A stretch of 64,000 bases of DNA from Gottschalkia purinilytica (GCF_001190785.1 NZ_LGSS01000008.1:81066-145065), one strand, 5' to 3'. Positions 17,959-27,654 are shown, numbered from the stretch's first letter. Notes: generated from the sequence alone by a model not told the origin. Numbers and translations: made by a program.

Positions 17959-19920
17959 CTAGTTCTCATTATCTACATCAATCACTACTCCTTTTACATG
18001 TTTCTTCTTCATCATTTTGTCTTTCTTACGATACTCTTTACTTTTAAGAACTACATCTAGATCATAATCCTCAGGATATAATTCTTCTTTCTTTATATGC
18101 AATGAAAGTCTTTTTTTATTTATCTTAAGCTTTTTATTCATTATCATAACAGTGTATTCTCCCTTTGAATTTTCAAGTTCGCAAACAACACCTGTCTTTT
18201 TCATAGAACTTACATATACACTATCTCCTATAGCAAATTCGGAAGTCTTATTTAATCCTTCTGATATTTTACTTCGCTCTTTAGCCTCTTTAAACTTTAC
18301 TTTTTGCTCTTTATGAGATTTAACAATATCTTTATCTAAAGTCTCTTTGCTTTCATCCTTTTTATATTCATAATTTGAATAATCTTTATATTCTTTATAA
18401 GTTACTTGGTGAGCTTTTTCTATTATATCCTTACTCATTCCTAGTCTTAATGCGATTAGAAAAGCATTACTTTCACCAGCTTTTCCTATATTAAGCTTAT
18501 AAAGAGGTCTTAAAGTTTCTATATCGAAAGCCATAGATCCATTTATAAATCCTGGATGATCTTGTGCAAAATATTTTATCTCACTATAATGAGTTGTTGC
18601 ACAGATTGTAGCTCCTTTATCATAGAGTTTTTCAAGTATAGCTGTAGCAATTCCCATTCCTTCTGCTGGATCTGTTCCTGAACCTACTTCGTCCATTATA
18701 ACTAAAGTATGTTTATCAGCACAGTGTAATATATTAATAATATTTTTTATATGGGATGAGAATGTACTTAAACTATGTTCTATACTTTGCCCATCTCCTA
18801 TATCAACTAAAACATCAATAAATACTCCGAACTCACTTTCTTTATCTACTGGTACATGGAGTCCTGACTGAGCCATCATCGTGAGTAATCCAACTGTTTT
18901 AAGTGCTACTGTTTTTCCTCCTGTATTTGGACCTGTAATTATTACTCCTTGATAATTTTCTCCTACAGTAAAGTCTAGTGGTACTGCTTCTTTACCTATT
19001 AGTGGATGTCTTCCTCTTTTTATATTTATATAGTTTCTATTATTAAAAGAAACTTCTTCTCCATCTATTGATTTACTATATTTACCTTTAGCAAATATAA
19101 AATCGTAGTATGCCATAGCTTCAATATTAATATTTAGTTCTTTTTTATTATTAAACAAAATATCAGTTAAATAAGATAATATTTTATATACTTCTTTTTC
19201 TTCTTCTATTTTGCATATATTAAGTTCATCTTGAATTTTCTTTATTTCTTTAGGCTCAATAAACAATGTTGATCCTGTTTGAGACTTATCATGAATCTCT
19301 CCATCTACCTGTCTTTTATATTCACTTTTTACTGGTATTACATACCTTCCACCTCTTTGACTTACAAGATGATCTTGCATATATCCCTTATAACTTTCAT
19401 TTTTTAAAATACCATCTAGTTTACTTTTTATTCTGTCTTCTAATATATTTATTCTTTTTCTTACTTTAGAAAGTTTTGAACTTGCTCTATCATCTACTCT
19501 TCCTCTTAAAATACATCTATCGATTTCTTCTCTTATTGTATAAAGTTCATAAGTGGAACGAGCAAAAGTAGTTATAGTTGGAGCATTGTATTCTTTATCT
19601 TTCATAAACCTTTTTAGTCTTTCAATTTCTCTTAAAAGGTCTGACACTGACTCTAAATCTTCTGGAGATAATATAGCTCCTTTTTCTAATTTTTCTTTAA
19701 TTTGCTTTATTCCTTTCAAGCTATTGATTGGAATACTAGAAGTTATATCTATAATAGCTCTTGCTTCACTAGTTTCTTTCATATCTTTTTCAATTACTTT
19801 TATGTCTACTGATGGTTCAAGTCTGTCTATTCTTTCCTTCGCTATATCTGATAATGCAAATCCTTTAAGTTGTTCTTTTATTTTATTGTATTCTAATATT
19901 TCTATAGATTTTTCATTCAA
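17959..19920 (-). CDS. MutS2-type ATPase lacking the Smr domain
   Basis: A 653-residue protein with the MutS2 core: N-terminal helical clamp/lever region, then the ABC-type ATPase with P-loop GPNTGGKTVALKT (residues 330-342), Walker B LVIMDEVGSGTDP and the conserved Ser/His blocks after it. After the ATPase comes a Lys-rich coiled region and a KOW-like module (FAIGDSVYVSSMKKTGVV). It ends without the ~80-residue Smr nuclease domain of the usual ~780-residue MutS2. The start is TTG with GGAGGG 7 bases upstream. MutS2 in Bacillus acts on collided ribosomes (established knowledge); that this Smr-less form does so is inference. It is preceded by an attenuator-like leader. Confidence 0.85.
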   Translation of the reverse strand: MNEKSIEILEYNKIKEQLKGFALSDIAKERIDRLEPSVDIKVIEKDMKETSEARAIIDITSSIPINSLKGIKQIKEKLEKGAILSPEDLESVSDLLREIERLKRFMKDKEYNAPTITTFARSTYELYTIREEIDRCILRGRVDDRASSKLSKVRKRINILEDRIKSKLDGILKNESYKGYMQDHLVSQRGGRYVIPVKSEYKRQVDGEIHDKSQTGSTLFIEPKEIKKIQDELNICKIEEEKEVYKILSYLTDILFNNKKELNINIEAMAYYDFIFAKGKYSKSIDGEEVSFNNRNYINIKRGRHPLIGKEAVPLDFTVGENYQGVIITGPNTGGKTVALKTVGLLTMMAQSGLHVPVDKESEFGVFIDVLVDIGDGQSIEHSLSTFSSHIKNIINILHCADKHTLVIMDEVGSGTDPAEGMGIATAILEKLYDKGATICATTHYSEIKYFAQDHPGFINGSMAFDIETLRPLYKLNIGKAGESNAFLIALRLGMSKDIIEKAHQVTYKEYKDYSNYEYKKDESKETLDKDIVKSHKEQKVKFKEAKERSKISEGLNKTSEFAIGDSVYVSSMKKTGVVCELENSKGEYTVMIMNKKLKINKKRLSLHIKKEELYPEDYDLDVVLKSKEYRKKDKMMKKKHVKGVVIDVDNEN

Positions 19921-19987
19921 TTTTTATCCCTCCACCTTTTTTTATTACTGTTTTAATATTAGTTATTTTTACTAGCACACTTAACAT
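19913..19987 (-). CDS. Possible 24-residue leader peptide overlapping the MutS2-like start
   Basis: An ATG at 19987 preceded by AAGGGGGAG opens a 24-codon frame that ends in TGA at 19913, overlapping the TTG start of the ATPase gene by a few bases. It lies just after the second leader terminator. The peptide begins MLSVLVKITN and is otherwise basic. It could couple translation to the downstream gene, or the RBS may be coincidental. Confidence 0.3.
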   Translation of the reverse strand: MLSVLVKITNIKTVIKKGGGIKIE

Positions 19988-20000
19988 GCTTCACTCCCCC

Positions 20001-20050
20001 TTAAAATAAATAAAGGCCATAGATAAACACATGTCTATCTACAGCCTTAA
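20001..20050 (-). terminator. Second leader terminator with a competing upstream arm
   Basis: On the minus strand AAGGC..AGATAGACA pairs with TGTTTATCT..GGCCTT, followed by TTATTTATTTT. The 5' arm TTAAGGC can also pair with GCCTTGA 42 bases upstream (20098-20092), giving a mutually exclusive antiterminator. Confidence 0.6.
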
Positions 20051-20116
20051 AATCATCTTTACTATAGTTTTCCTTTAAATGGAATTATAACTCAAGGCAT
20101 AGTTATAAAAAGGTAC

Positions 20117-20139
20117 AAAAAAACCGTGCAAAAGCACGG
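20117..20139 (-). terminator. First leader terminator (attenuator) before the MutS2-like gene
   Basis: On the minus strand CCGTGC-TTTT-GCACGG followed by seven T. It ends a ~215-base leader RNA. Upstream AACACGG (about 20197-20191) could pair with the 5' arm CCGTG and prevent the hairpin. Confidence 0.8.
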
Positions 20140-20282
20140 AATCCTTCCTTCATATAACATATAAATAAAGAGACTGTATAACCGTGTTCTATTCTAAGCT
20201 CAAGTCCTAAAAAATGCGTCAACAAATAAACCTATCAAACGTAGGTTTTAAAAAATTATTTAAGACTCGATATTAAGTTCGC

Positions 20283-20306
20283 TTAGTTAAGAACAACCTC
20301 ATTCAT
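20283..20306 (-). CDS. Seven-residue leader peptide MNEVVLN
   Basis: An ATG at 20306 has AAAGGAG 8 bases upstream and a frame of seven codons (MNEVVLN) ending in TAA. It lies 26 bases after the predicted transcription start and about 150 bases before an intrinsic terminator. Such short, well-initiated frames before terminators typify ribosome-mediated attenuation. It is too short for homology evidence. Confidence 0.55.
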   Translation of the reverse strand: MNEVVLN

Positions 20307-20338
20307 AAAACAATCTCCTTTAACTTGAGTATAACTAT

Positions 20339-20367
20339 ATTATACTTCTTTTCCAAGTAATTTACAA
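20339..20367 (-). promoter_or_regulatory. Promoter of the leader RNA and MutS2-like gene
   Basis: On the minus strand TTGTAA (20367-20362), a 17-base spacer and a perfect TATAAT (20344-20339). Confidence 0.7.
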
Positions 20368-20624
20368 TATAATCTTTGAAATTAACTTAATAGAACTAAT
20401 ATTCCTTTGAGTAAAATTGAAGTTTCATACATTTTCTACAATAAAATCACTATTTTATAATAAATATTAACAATTTAGTCAATTTTTATATTATAATGTT
20501 ATAATATGCAATACTGGGTATTCCCCAAATCATTCTAATTTTAAAATACACACTTTGCTAGTTTTAAAGCTAAACTTAATTAGTTGTTTTAATGCAAATT
20601 TAACTTATAAATAAGGAGAATATT

Positions 20625-21683
20625 ATGATAAAAATTAAAGAAAACACTACAAACAAAGTACTTTATTATGATTTTCTAAGAACATTTGCCTGTTTTTTAG
20701 TAATAGTTAATCATACTGTCAGCTTTATATTTTTATCTACTAAACCATCACCTACTTGGTATTTATCGATAACATATTTTTTTGTAAGTAAAGCTGCTGT
20801 ACCCATTTTTGTCATGCTTTCTGGAGCATTACTTTTAAGAAAGGATTACACTTATAAACAATTATTTTCCAAAAAAATACTTAGGATAATTCTTACTATT
20901 ATTGTATTTTCTTTTACATATCAGTTTATCTTTGTAGAAAATTTTAATTTATTTAATCCTATAGTCTTTCTAGGAAAGATTATAAAAGAACCAGTAACTA
21001 TTCCATACTGGTATTTGTACATGCTCTTAGGATTATATATTATGACACCTATGATTAGAAAAATGATTAAAAACTTTAATTATAAGGACTTTATATATTT
21101 TAATGTAGTATTTATTATATTTAGTGGAATATATCCTCTAGTAACATTATATTTTCCTACAATTCAATACTCACGCTTTTTCACTATACCAATTTTTTCA
21201 ACTTATATCGGTTATTTTATACTTGGATACTTTATAGACAATATAAAGATACCTCAAAAAAAATATAAAAAAGCCATGATTATATTGAGCGTTTTATTTA
21301 TATTTTCTTTAGCTATTCAAGTTATACTAACATCGAGAGAATACTATAGTCATGGTCAAGTTATATTAAAATTAGACAATGTTGGATTGGCTACAATTAT
21401 GTCTTTAGCTATACCTATGTTCTTTTTATTTAAACACATTTTCTCTAATATAGTTTTTTCAGATAGAATACAAAGTATATTATCTAGTATTTCATCTGCT
21501 ACATTTGGCATTTATCTCTTACACAATATGTTAATAATACGTTTGGATAATGTTGCATCGTTCCTAAACAATAACTTAAATTGGTTATTAGCGTGTTTAG
21601 TCTTTCAGCTACTAATTTTTATAGCCTGTTTTATAATTACGAAAATTTTACAGAAGATTCCTTTGATTAAAAAATTATTATAG
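20625..21683 (+). CDS. Acyltransferase-3 family membrane protein
   Basis: A 352-residue protein with ten membrane segments. The family start NKVLYYDFLRTFACFLVIVNH holds the conserved Arg and the catalytic-type His. GALLLRKDY and the C-terminal FGIYLLHNM motif are also present. Members O-acetylate or O-acyl-modify surface sugars or other extracytoplasmic targets. RBS AAGGAG lies 8 bases before the ATG. It is a single gene, flanked by the leader region on the left and a terminator on the right. Confidence 0.88.
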   Translation: MIKIKENTTNKVLYYDFLRTFACFLVIVNHTVSFIFLSTKPSPTWYLSITYFFVSKAAVPIFVMLSGALLLRKDYTYKQLFSKKILRIILTIIVFSFTYQFIFVENFNLFNPIVFLGKIIKEPVTIPYWYLYMLLGLYIMTPMIRKMIKNFNYKDFIYFNVVFIIFSGIYPLVTLYFPTIQYSRFFTIPIFSTYIGYFILGYFIDNIKIPQKKYKKAMIILSVLFIFSLAIQVILTSREYYSHGQVILKLDNVGLATIMSLAIPMFFLFKHIFSNIVFSDRIQSILSSISSATFGIYLLHNMLIIRLDNVASFLNNNLNWLLACLVFQLLIFIACFIITKILQKIPLIKKLL

Positions 21684-21713
21684 TGAATATTTCTCATAAT
21701 AAGAGTAATATTA

Positions 21714-21753
21714 AAAAAAGCGTCAAATTATAAACTTATAATTTGACGCTTTT
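21714..21753. terminator. Bidirectional intrinsic terminator
   Basis: AAAAGCGTCAAATTATAA pairs with TTATAATTTGACGCTTTT. It separates the acyltransferase gene from the convergent cyclodeaminase-like gene. Confidence 0.85.
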
Positions 21754-21839
21754 CTTACTGAAAAATAAGTTAGTTATTATTTTCGTATCTCCATTTTAAG
21801 CTTTAAATATCATCAATAGAGAAATCCTAAATATCTAAA

Positions 21840-22829
21840 CTATATCTCTATTTTTGTTCCAACTCCTAATTCTAAAGCTTTTTCATATATTCTATATGCA
21901 GTAACTAAGTCCAAAATTGCACTTCCTACAGACTTAAATATAGTGATATCTTGTGGTGACTGTCTTCCTGAAACTCTCTCTAATATTACTTCTCCCAACT
22001 CTCCTGTAATATCACTTTCATCTATAATTCCTTTTTTCATTGGTGTGATTAAATCTCCAGCTTCGCTAAGTACACCCTCCTTAGTATCCAAGAATATCCC
22101 TTGAGAATTCTTTAAAATAAACTCATCTATTTCTTGCATCTCAGGAGTATATGAACCTATACCATTTATATGTGTTCCTTTTTTTACTAGCCTTCCATCA
22201 AATACTGGGCTTTTTGCTGTAGTTACTGTAGTTATTATATCTGCATCTTTAATTGCATCCTCTGAGCTATCTGCTACTAGTATTTTAACTCCATAGTCAC
22301 TAAACTTTTGTTGCATATCATTCACAAATTCTTTAGCCTTTTCACTGTTAATATCGAATACTTTAACTGTCTCAATTTTTCTTACAGACAAGACAGCTTC
22401 TAGCTGTGAGGAAGCTTGACCCCCTGTTCCAAATAGAGCAAAAGTCTTTGAGTCCTTTCTAGATAATATGTCCGTACCGGCGCCTGCAACTGCTCCTGTT
22501 CTAAACTGAGTTAAAAAAGTTCCATCCATTATAGAAACCACATCCCCTGTTTCTCCATCTAATAGTAACATTTTAGCTGGAACAGATGGTATTCCTTTCT
22601 TTGCGTTTTGTGGAAATACTGAAACTATTTTTATACCAACAGAGTTTATCTCTTCTGCATATCCTGGCATAAATAAACTTTGTCCATTAAATTTAGGAAC
22701 ATCTATATTCACTCTTAAAGGTATCTCTACATTTCCTAATGTGTACATTCTTAATGCATCTTTTGAAGCCTGAACTGCATCATTCATGCTAAAAACTTTT
22801 TTAATATCTTCCGCTGTTAAAACTAACAT
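21840..22829 (-). CDS. Ornithine cyclodeaminase / mu-crystallin family protein
   Basis: A 329-residue NAD(P)-binding protein. FALFGTGGQASSQLEAVLSV is the Rossmann nucleotide loop (about residues 128-147), and the N-terminal substrate region ends PLRVNIDVPKFNGQSLFMPGY. The K-M-L and DGTFLTQFRTGAVAGAGTDI blocks are conserved in the family. Members include ornithine cyclodeaminase, alanine and tyramine/opine-type dehydrogenases and ketimine reductases, so the substrate is open. A MocR-type regulator lies 80 bases upstream on the same strand. Confidence 0.85.
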   Translation of the reverse strand: MLVLTAEDIKKVFSMNDAVQASKDALRMYTLGNVEIPLRVNIDVPKFNGQSLFMPGYAEEINSVGIKIVSVFPQNAKKGIPSVPAKMLLLDGETGDVVSIMDGTFLTQFRTGAVAGAGTDILSRKDSKTFALFGTGGQASSQLEAVLSVRKIETVKVFDINSEKAKEFVNDMQQKFSDYGVKILVADSSEDAIKDADIITTVTTAKSPVFDGRLVKKGTHINGIGSYTPEMQEIDEFILKNSQGIFLDTKEGVLSEAGDLITPMKKGIIDESDITGELGEVILERVSGRQSPQDITIFKSVGSAILDLVTAYRIYEKALELGVGTKIEI

Positions 22830-22909
22830 TTTAATTCCTCCTTTAACATATATTATATACCATCGAATTGTGATTTTAATCGAATAACATGAATTTATTT
22901 ATTAAAATC

Positions 22910-24262
22910 TTAATAAAATGAAAGATCATATAGTTTTTTTATTTCATCAATTATAGCACTTATACCTTCATAAATTTGTTCCTCATTTACTCTAGTTATA
23001 CTTAATCTAATTAGCTTATTATTGTTAGAACTGTTAGATAGATAAAAAGTTTCTCCTGATTGAACCCTTATTCCTTTCTTCTTTAAGTTACTAATTAGTT
23101 TATTAATGTTAAACGTTAATGGCAACGTTAAGTGATTAAAAATTCCAGAAGTTATATTTTCATGTTTCAAGAATTCTGTGTCATTATAATAGTTTAAAGC
23201 ATTATTTAAGCAATTAATTCTTTCTAAATAAATTTCTGATATCTTGTTTCTATATCTTTCAAACATACCACTATTAATATAAATTGAAAGTGCAGCTTGA
23301 GATATCATACAAGCATCCAAGTCTGTAAGCTTCTTATATAAATAAAACTTATCTTTCATAGAGTCAGGTATAACAGCAACACCCAATCTTAAACCTGGAA
23401 ATAGTATTTTAGAAAAACTTTTTAAGTATATAACATGAGAAGAGCGATCGTATGTATAAATAGGATCAGCCTTACTATCATTTTCTAAGTCTGCAAGATA
23501 ATCATCTTCTACAATATAAACATCATATTTTCGAGCTAAATCAGCAATTGCTTCTTTTTCTTTAGCCGTATAAGATGTTCCCAATGGATTTTGAAATCTA
23601 GGCATAGTATAAAAAAACTTAACATTATCTCTTTTAAATATCATTTCCAGCTCATTTAAATCTATCCCTTTTACTCCTCTTTCTATTCCAATAACAGGTA
23701 TCTTCTTTAACTCAAGAAGCTTTAAAAAAATATTATATGTAGGCTGTTCTACAAGAACGTATTTTTTATTATTCGGAAATGGCATTTCCGCTAGAATGGA
23801 TAATGCTTGTTGGATTCCCGAAGTAACATAAATATTATCAGGTTTTGTAAACACCTGATAATTCATAAGATGTTTTTCAAGAACATCAATCAAGTAACTA
23901 AGCCCATTATCAGTATTGTAAGTGAATATATCTTGCTTATAAACATCCATTGCTTTATCCATACAATGTTGAAATTCTAAATATGGAAATATATCTGGAT
24001 CTGGAGATATAGATGAAAAATTAATATATTCATTTTTTGCTTTATTATGCATTTTTTTCTTTTCAATTGCATAGTATCCACTTTGAGGAACAGAATAAAT
24101 TACATGTTCTTTTTCTAATTCATCATATGCTCTTACTACAGTACTCTTACTACATTTATGTATTTCTGCCATTTTTCTAATTGTTGGCAGTTTATCCCCT
24201 GATTTTATTTCTCCTTTTTCAATTTTTTGTTTAATATAGTTTGTAATATCTTCATACTTCAT
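22910..24262 (-). CDS. MocR-type (GntR/aminotransferase) regulator
   Basis: A 450-residue fusion. The N-terminal ~70 residues form a GntR winged helix (KSGDKLPTIRKMAEIHKCSKSTVVRAYDEL). The rest is a fold-type I aminotransferase with FYTMPRFQNPLGTSYTAKEK, VEDDYLADLE and the PLP-lysine context HVIYLKSFSKILFPGLRLG. Such proteins sense PLP-linked amines and control a neighbouring transporter or enzyme. It is divergent from the EamA exporter at 24413 and upstream of the cyclodeaminase-like gene, both plausible targets. Confidence 0.9.
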   Translation of the reverse strand: MKYEDITNYIKQKIEKGEIKSGDKLPTIRKMAEIHKCSKSTVVRAYDELEKEHVIYSVPQSGYYAIEKKKMHNKAKNEYINFSSISPDPDIFPYLEFQHCMDKAMDVYKQDIFTYNTDNGLSYLIDVLEKHLMNYQVFTKPDNIYVTSGIQQALSILAEMPFPNNKKYVLVEQPTYNIFLKLLELKKIPVIGIERGVKGIDLNELEMIFKRDNVKFFYTMPRFQNPLGTSYTAKEKEAIADLARKYDVYIVEDDYLADLENDSKADPIYTYDRSSHVIYLKSFSKILFPGLRLGVAVIPDSMKDKFYLYKKLTDLDACMISQAALSIYINSGMFERYRNKISEIYLERINCLNNALNYYNDTEFLKHENITSGIFNHLTLPLTFNINKLISNLKKKGIRVQSGETFYLSNSSNNNKLIRLSITRVNEEQIYEGISAIIDEIKKLYDLSFY

Positions 24263-24285
24263 ACTTCAATAACCCCCAATATAAG

Positions 24286-24297
24286 TGTACCAGTACA
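24286..24297. promoter_or_regulatory. Palindromic operator candidate in the MocR/exporter gap
   Basis: TGTACCAGTACA is a near-perfect 12-base dyad 24 bases before the MocR start. GTAC-type half-sites are common in MocR operators. Confidence 0.35.
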
Positions 24298-24412
24298 GTT
24301 TGTATTAATGCGTATTCTTCCTTTCAATATTGCCATACTATAATTATATCATTCGGCCAAAATTATTTAATTTTCAATTTCTACGAATAGTATGGCTTAA
24401 GGAGGCTTACTT

Positions 24413-25345
24413 ATGAAAAAAAATAATAATATTTTTATTGTATATATGTTAGCAGTTCTATATGCTGTAATAATTGGTTTTTCATTTTTGTTTACTAAAA
24501 TTGCATTAAAATATTCTAGCCCTTTAGATGTTTTAGCCCTTAGATTTGCAGTTTCATTTATAGCTTTAACTATCCCTGTTGCTTTAGGATGGATAAAAGT
24601 GAGATTCGAGAAAAAATATGTTATTAAAGTCTTACCTTTACTTATATTCTATCCAACTCTTTTTCTTAGTCTTCAAACTTTTGGACTTAGTTTTTCTTCA
24701 TCATCAGAAGCAGGTATTATACAAGCAACTACACCTATATTCACAATGGTTTTATCTTCTCTAATTTTAAATGAGAAGACAAATTTAGTTCAAAAGGTGT
24801 CTATATTTTTATCTTTCTTCGGTGTTCTATATATGTTTATGATGAAAGGTGAGAGTATAAGTTTTAATAGCTATAAGGGAATTATATTTTTACTATTATC
24901 TTGTCTTTCTTTTTCAGGATACAGTATACTTGCAAGAAAGCTTTCTAAAGATTTTAATGCTGTAGAACTAACATATTACATGATAACTGGAGGATTTATC
25001 ATTTTCAATATTGCTGCAATAGGCAAACATGTATCAGATAATACTTTAAGTCAATTCCTTACTCCTTTTAGTAATTTAAGCTTCGTATTATCAATGCTAT
25101 ATCTTGGAATTCTTGCATGTTTAGTTACATCAGCTTTAACTAACTATATTCTTTCTAAAATAGAAGCTTCTAAAATGAATGTATTTGTTAATTTAACAAC
25201 TGTTGTTTCTATCTTTGCTGGAGCTGTCTTTTTAAAAGAACGTATATATAGTTATCATATAATTGGTTCATTGATGATTATTGCTGGAGTAATAGGTGCA
25301 AATTGCTTTACTGGCAGTAGAAAACGATTAGATCAAAATTTATAA
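24413..25345 (+). CDS. EamA/DMT-family exporter
   Basis: A 310-residue protein with ten membrane segments in two EamA repeats. The first starts at VIIGFSFLFTKIALKYSSPL, the second at SFSGYSILARKLSKDFNAVE, and the end is FLKERIYSYHIIGSLMIIAG. RBS TAAGGAGG lies 7 bases before the ATG. It diverges from the MocR-type gene, which probably regulates it. It is clearly paralogous to the truncated exporter at the right end of the window. Confidence 0.9.
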   Translation: MKKNNNIFIVYMLAVLYAVIIGFSFLFTKIALKYSSPLDVLALRFAVSFIALTIPVALGWIKVRFEKKYVIKVLPLLIFYPTLFLSLQTFGLSFSSSSEAGIIQATTPIFTMVLSSLILNEKTNLVQKVSIFLSFFGVLYMFMMKGESISFNSYKGIIFLLLSCLSFSGYSILARKLSKDFNAVELTYYMITGGFIIFNIAAIGKHVSDNTLSQFLTPFSNLSFVLSMLYLGILACLVTSALTNYILSKIEASKMNVFVNLTTVVSIFAGAVFLKERIYSYHIIGSLMIIAGVIGANCFTGSRKRLDQNL

Positions 25346-25365
25346 GACAATATTATATAAAAAAT

Positions 25366-25403
25366 GGGCTATTCATCTCACAGTCTGGAGTATGAATAGC
25401 CTT
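25366..25403. terminator. Bidirectional intrinsic terminator
   Basis: GGCTATTCAT pairs with ATGAATAGCC, with T- and A-rich flanks, between the convergent exporter and topB. Confidence 0.75.
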
Positions 25404-25467
25404 TATAGTTATTAGTATAAATATTATTAATAACCTATTGCGCTAACAACTCTACTCTTTAAAATTT

Positions 25468-27654
25468 TTAGAGTTTAAGCTTAGCCAATGCATCTGCAAG
25501 AGCGGAGTTAATTGATTCATTACTCGCTTCCTTCTGTTTTTTAAGATATTTTGACACATCTTTCTTTGACACCTTATTACTTTCTTTATTCTTTCTTTCG
25601 TTAAAAGCAGAAAGCTTTTCTCTATATCCACATCTACATGTGAAAATCTGTCCTTCTCCTTCACCACGTAGTTCTAATTTTTTATGACAGTTAGGACATC
25701 TAGCATTGGTTATCTTGGCAACACCTTGTCTATGTCCACATTCTCTATCTTGGCAAACAAGCATCTTTCCCTTTTTTCCATTTACCTCGAGCATATATTT
25801 ACCGCATTCTGGGCATTTGTTTCTTGTTAAGTTATCATGTTTAAATTTATCTTCACTATTTTTTATCTCATTAACAACTGATTTTGCATATCTTCTCATA
25901 TCGCTAATAAAGCTATCCTTATTAAGACTTCCTTTAGCTATATATCCTAACTTCTGTTCCCATTCTGCAGTCAATGCAGGCGATCTTAATTCTTCAGGAA
26001 CCAAATCAAGAAGTTGTCTTCCTTTAGAAGTTATAAAGATATCTTTTCCTTTTTTCTCAATAAGAAAACTGTTGAATAACTTTTCAATAATATCTGCTCT
26101 TGTAGCTACTGTTCCAATTCCTCCTGTTTCGCCAATGGTTTTAATTAGATCTTTACTTTCATTAGACATATATTTAACTGGACTTTCCATAGCTGAAAGT
26201 AAGCTTCCTTCGTTAAAAGGTGCAGGCGGCTTTGTCTGTCCTTTAGTTTGTGTAACAGAAGATATATTTAAAACATCTCCTTTATTTAATTTAGAAATCG
26301 TTTGGTCTAAAGCATCATCATAGTCGCTATCTTCTTCGGATATATTTGCATAAACTTCTTTCCAACCTTGAGATATAACTACTTTTCCGTTGGCTGTAAA
26401 AATTTCATCTCCTACTTGAGCTTTTATAGTTGTTTGCTCGTATTCAAAAGGCGGATATAAAACTGCTAAAAATCTTCTAACTACCATGTCATATATTTTT
26501 CGCTCTTTATCATTTAACTCACTTAAAAATACAGGTTGTTCAGTAGGTATAATAGCATGATGGTCAGAAACCTTGCTATTATCTACAAACGACTTACTTG
26601 TTCTTATGTTACTTTTTAATACTTTTGAAGCTAGTGCATTATATGGTCCAGTTTTACAAGCTTTAACCCTATCCTTTAATGTATCCACTATATCCTCAGA
26701 TATGTATCTTGAGTCAGTTCTTGGATAAGTTAATACCTTGTGACGCTCGTAAAGTTTTTGCATAATAGAAAGTGTTTCCTTTGCAGAATAACCGAATATT
26801 TTATTTGCTTCTCTTTGTAACTCTGTTAAATCATATAGTTGTGGCGAGAATGTTTTTTTATGATTTTTATCTATAGCTACAATCTTCGCATCTTTTCCTT
26901 TTATAGACTTCAGTATTTTATCACACTTTCCCTTATCAAAAGTTTTTATATCTTTAGTATGTTTGTCTTGCCATATAAGCTTTAAATTTTTAGCTGAAGC
27001 CGTAATACCATAAAAATCTTTTGGTTTGAAATTTTCAATTTCTTCTTCTCTCTTTGCAATCATAGCAAGTGTAGGGGTTTGAACTCTTCCACAAGAAAGT
27101 TGAGCATTATACTTGCAAGTTAAAGCACGTGTGGCATTTATACCTACAATCCAATCAGCTTCTGCTCTAGCAACAGCCGATGCATAAAGATTTTCATATG
27201 CTCTACCATCTTTTAATTTATTAAATCCATCTTTAATTGCTTTATCCGTAACAGAAGAAATCCAAAGACGTTTAATTGGCTTTTTAACATGAGACATCTC
27301 TATTATCCATCTAGCTACAAGTTCACCTTCTCTACCAGCATCTGTAGCTATTATAATTTCATTTACATCTTTTCTATTCATTTGTTCCTTAACGTTATAG
27401 AATTGCTTACGACTTTGCTTAATTATATTAAGTTTTAAACTAGAAGGTAACATTGGTAAATCTTCAATTTTCCATGACTTATATTTTTTATTATAATCTT
27501 CAGGATCAGCAAGTGTAACCAAGTGACCTAAAGCCCAAGTAACTATATATTTTTGACCTTCTAAGTATCCATTACCTTTCTTATTACAATTCAATACTCT
27601 AGCTATATCCCTTCCAACAGAAGGCTTTTCAGCTAACACCAATTTCTTATTCAT
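25468..27654 (-). CDS. topB: DNA topoisomerase III
   Basis: A 728-residue type IA topoisomerase. The Toprim domain is seen at AEKPSVGRDIARVL and IATDAGREGELVARWI. The active-site block VLTYPRTDSRYISEDI holds the tyrosine that attacks DNA. The C-terminus has two zinc-finger-like elements, CPECGKYM..CQDRECGH and CPNCHKKL..CRCGY, then a Lys-rich tail. Length is typical for Firmicute TopB. The enzyme decatenates DNA. It lies between the exporter and the DEAD-box helicase, with no obvious operon partner. Confidence 0.95.
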   Translation of the reverse strand: MNKKLVLAEKPSVGRDIARVLNCNKKGNGYLEGQKYIVTWALGHLVTLADPEDYNKKYKSWKIEDLPMLPSSLKLNIIKQSRKQFYNVKEQMNRKDVNEIIIATDAGREGELVARWIIEMSHVKKPIKRLWISSVTDKAIKDGFNKLKDGRAYENLYASAVARAEADWIVGINATRALTCKYNAQLSCGRVQTPTLAMIAKREEEIENFKPKDFYGITASAKNLKLIWQDKHTKDIKTFDKGKCDKILKSIKGKDAKIVAIDKNHKKTFSPQLYDLTELQREANKIFGYSAKETLSIMQKLYERHKVLTYPRTDSRYISEDIVDTLKDRVKACKTGPYNALASKVLKSNIRTSKSFVDNSKVSDHHAIIPTEQPVFLSELNDKERKIYDMVVRRFLAVLYPPFEYEQTTIKAQVGDEIFTANGKVVISQGWKEVYANISEEDSDYDDALDQTISKLNKGDVLNISSVTQTKGQTKPPAPFNEGSLLSAMESPVKYMSNESKDLIKTIGETGGIGTVATRADIIEKLFNSFLIEKKGKDIFITSKGRQLLDLVPEELRSPALTAEWEQKLGYIAKGSLNKDSFISDMRRYAKSVVNEIKNSEDKFKHDNLTRNKCPECGKYMLEVNGKKGKMLVCQDRECGHRQGVAKITNARCPNCHKKLELRGEGEGQIFTCRCGYREKLSAFNERKNKESNKVSKKDVSKYLKKQKEASNESINSALADALAKLKL

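Noticed and set aside
20056..20332. T-box, SAM or lysine riboswitch in the MutS2-like leader
   Set aside because: None of the T-box antiterminator (TGGNACCGCG), S-box or lysine-box core sequences could be found; a peptide-driven attenuator fits better.
25452..25667. 71-codon minus-strand frame at the 3' end of topB
   Set aside because: It lies inside the topB zinc-finger region in another frame, with no RBS and biased composition; a shadow of topB.
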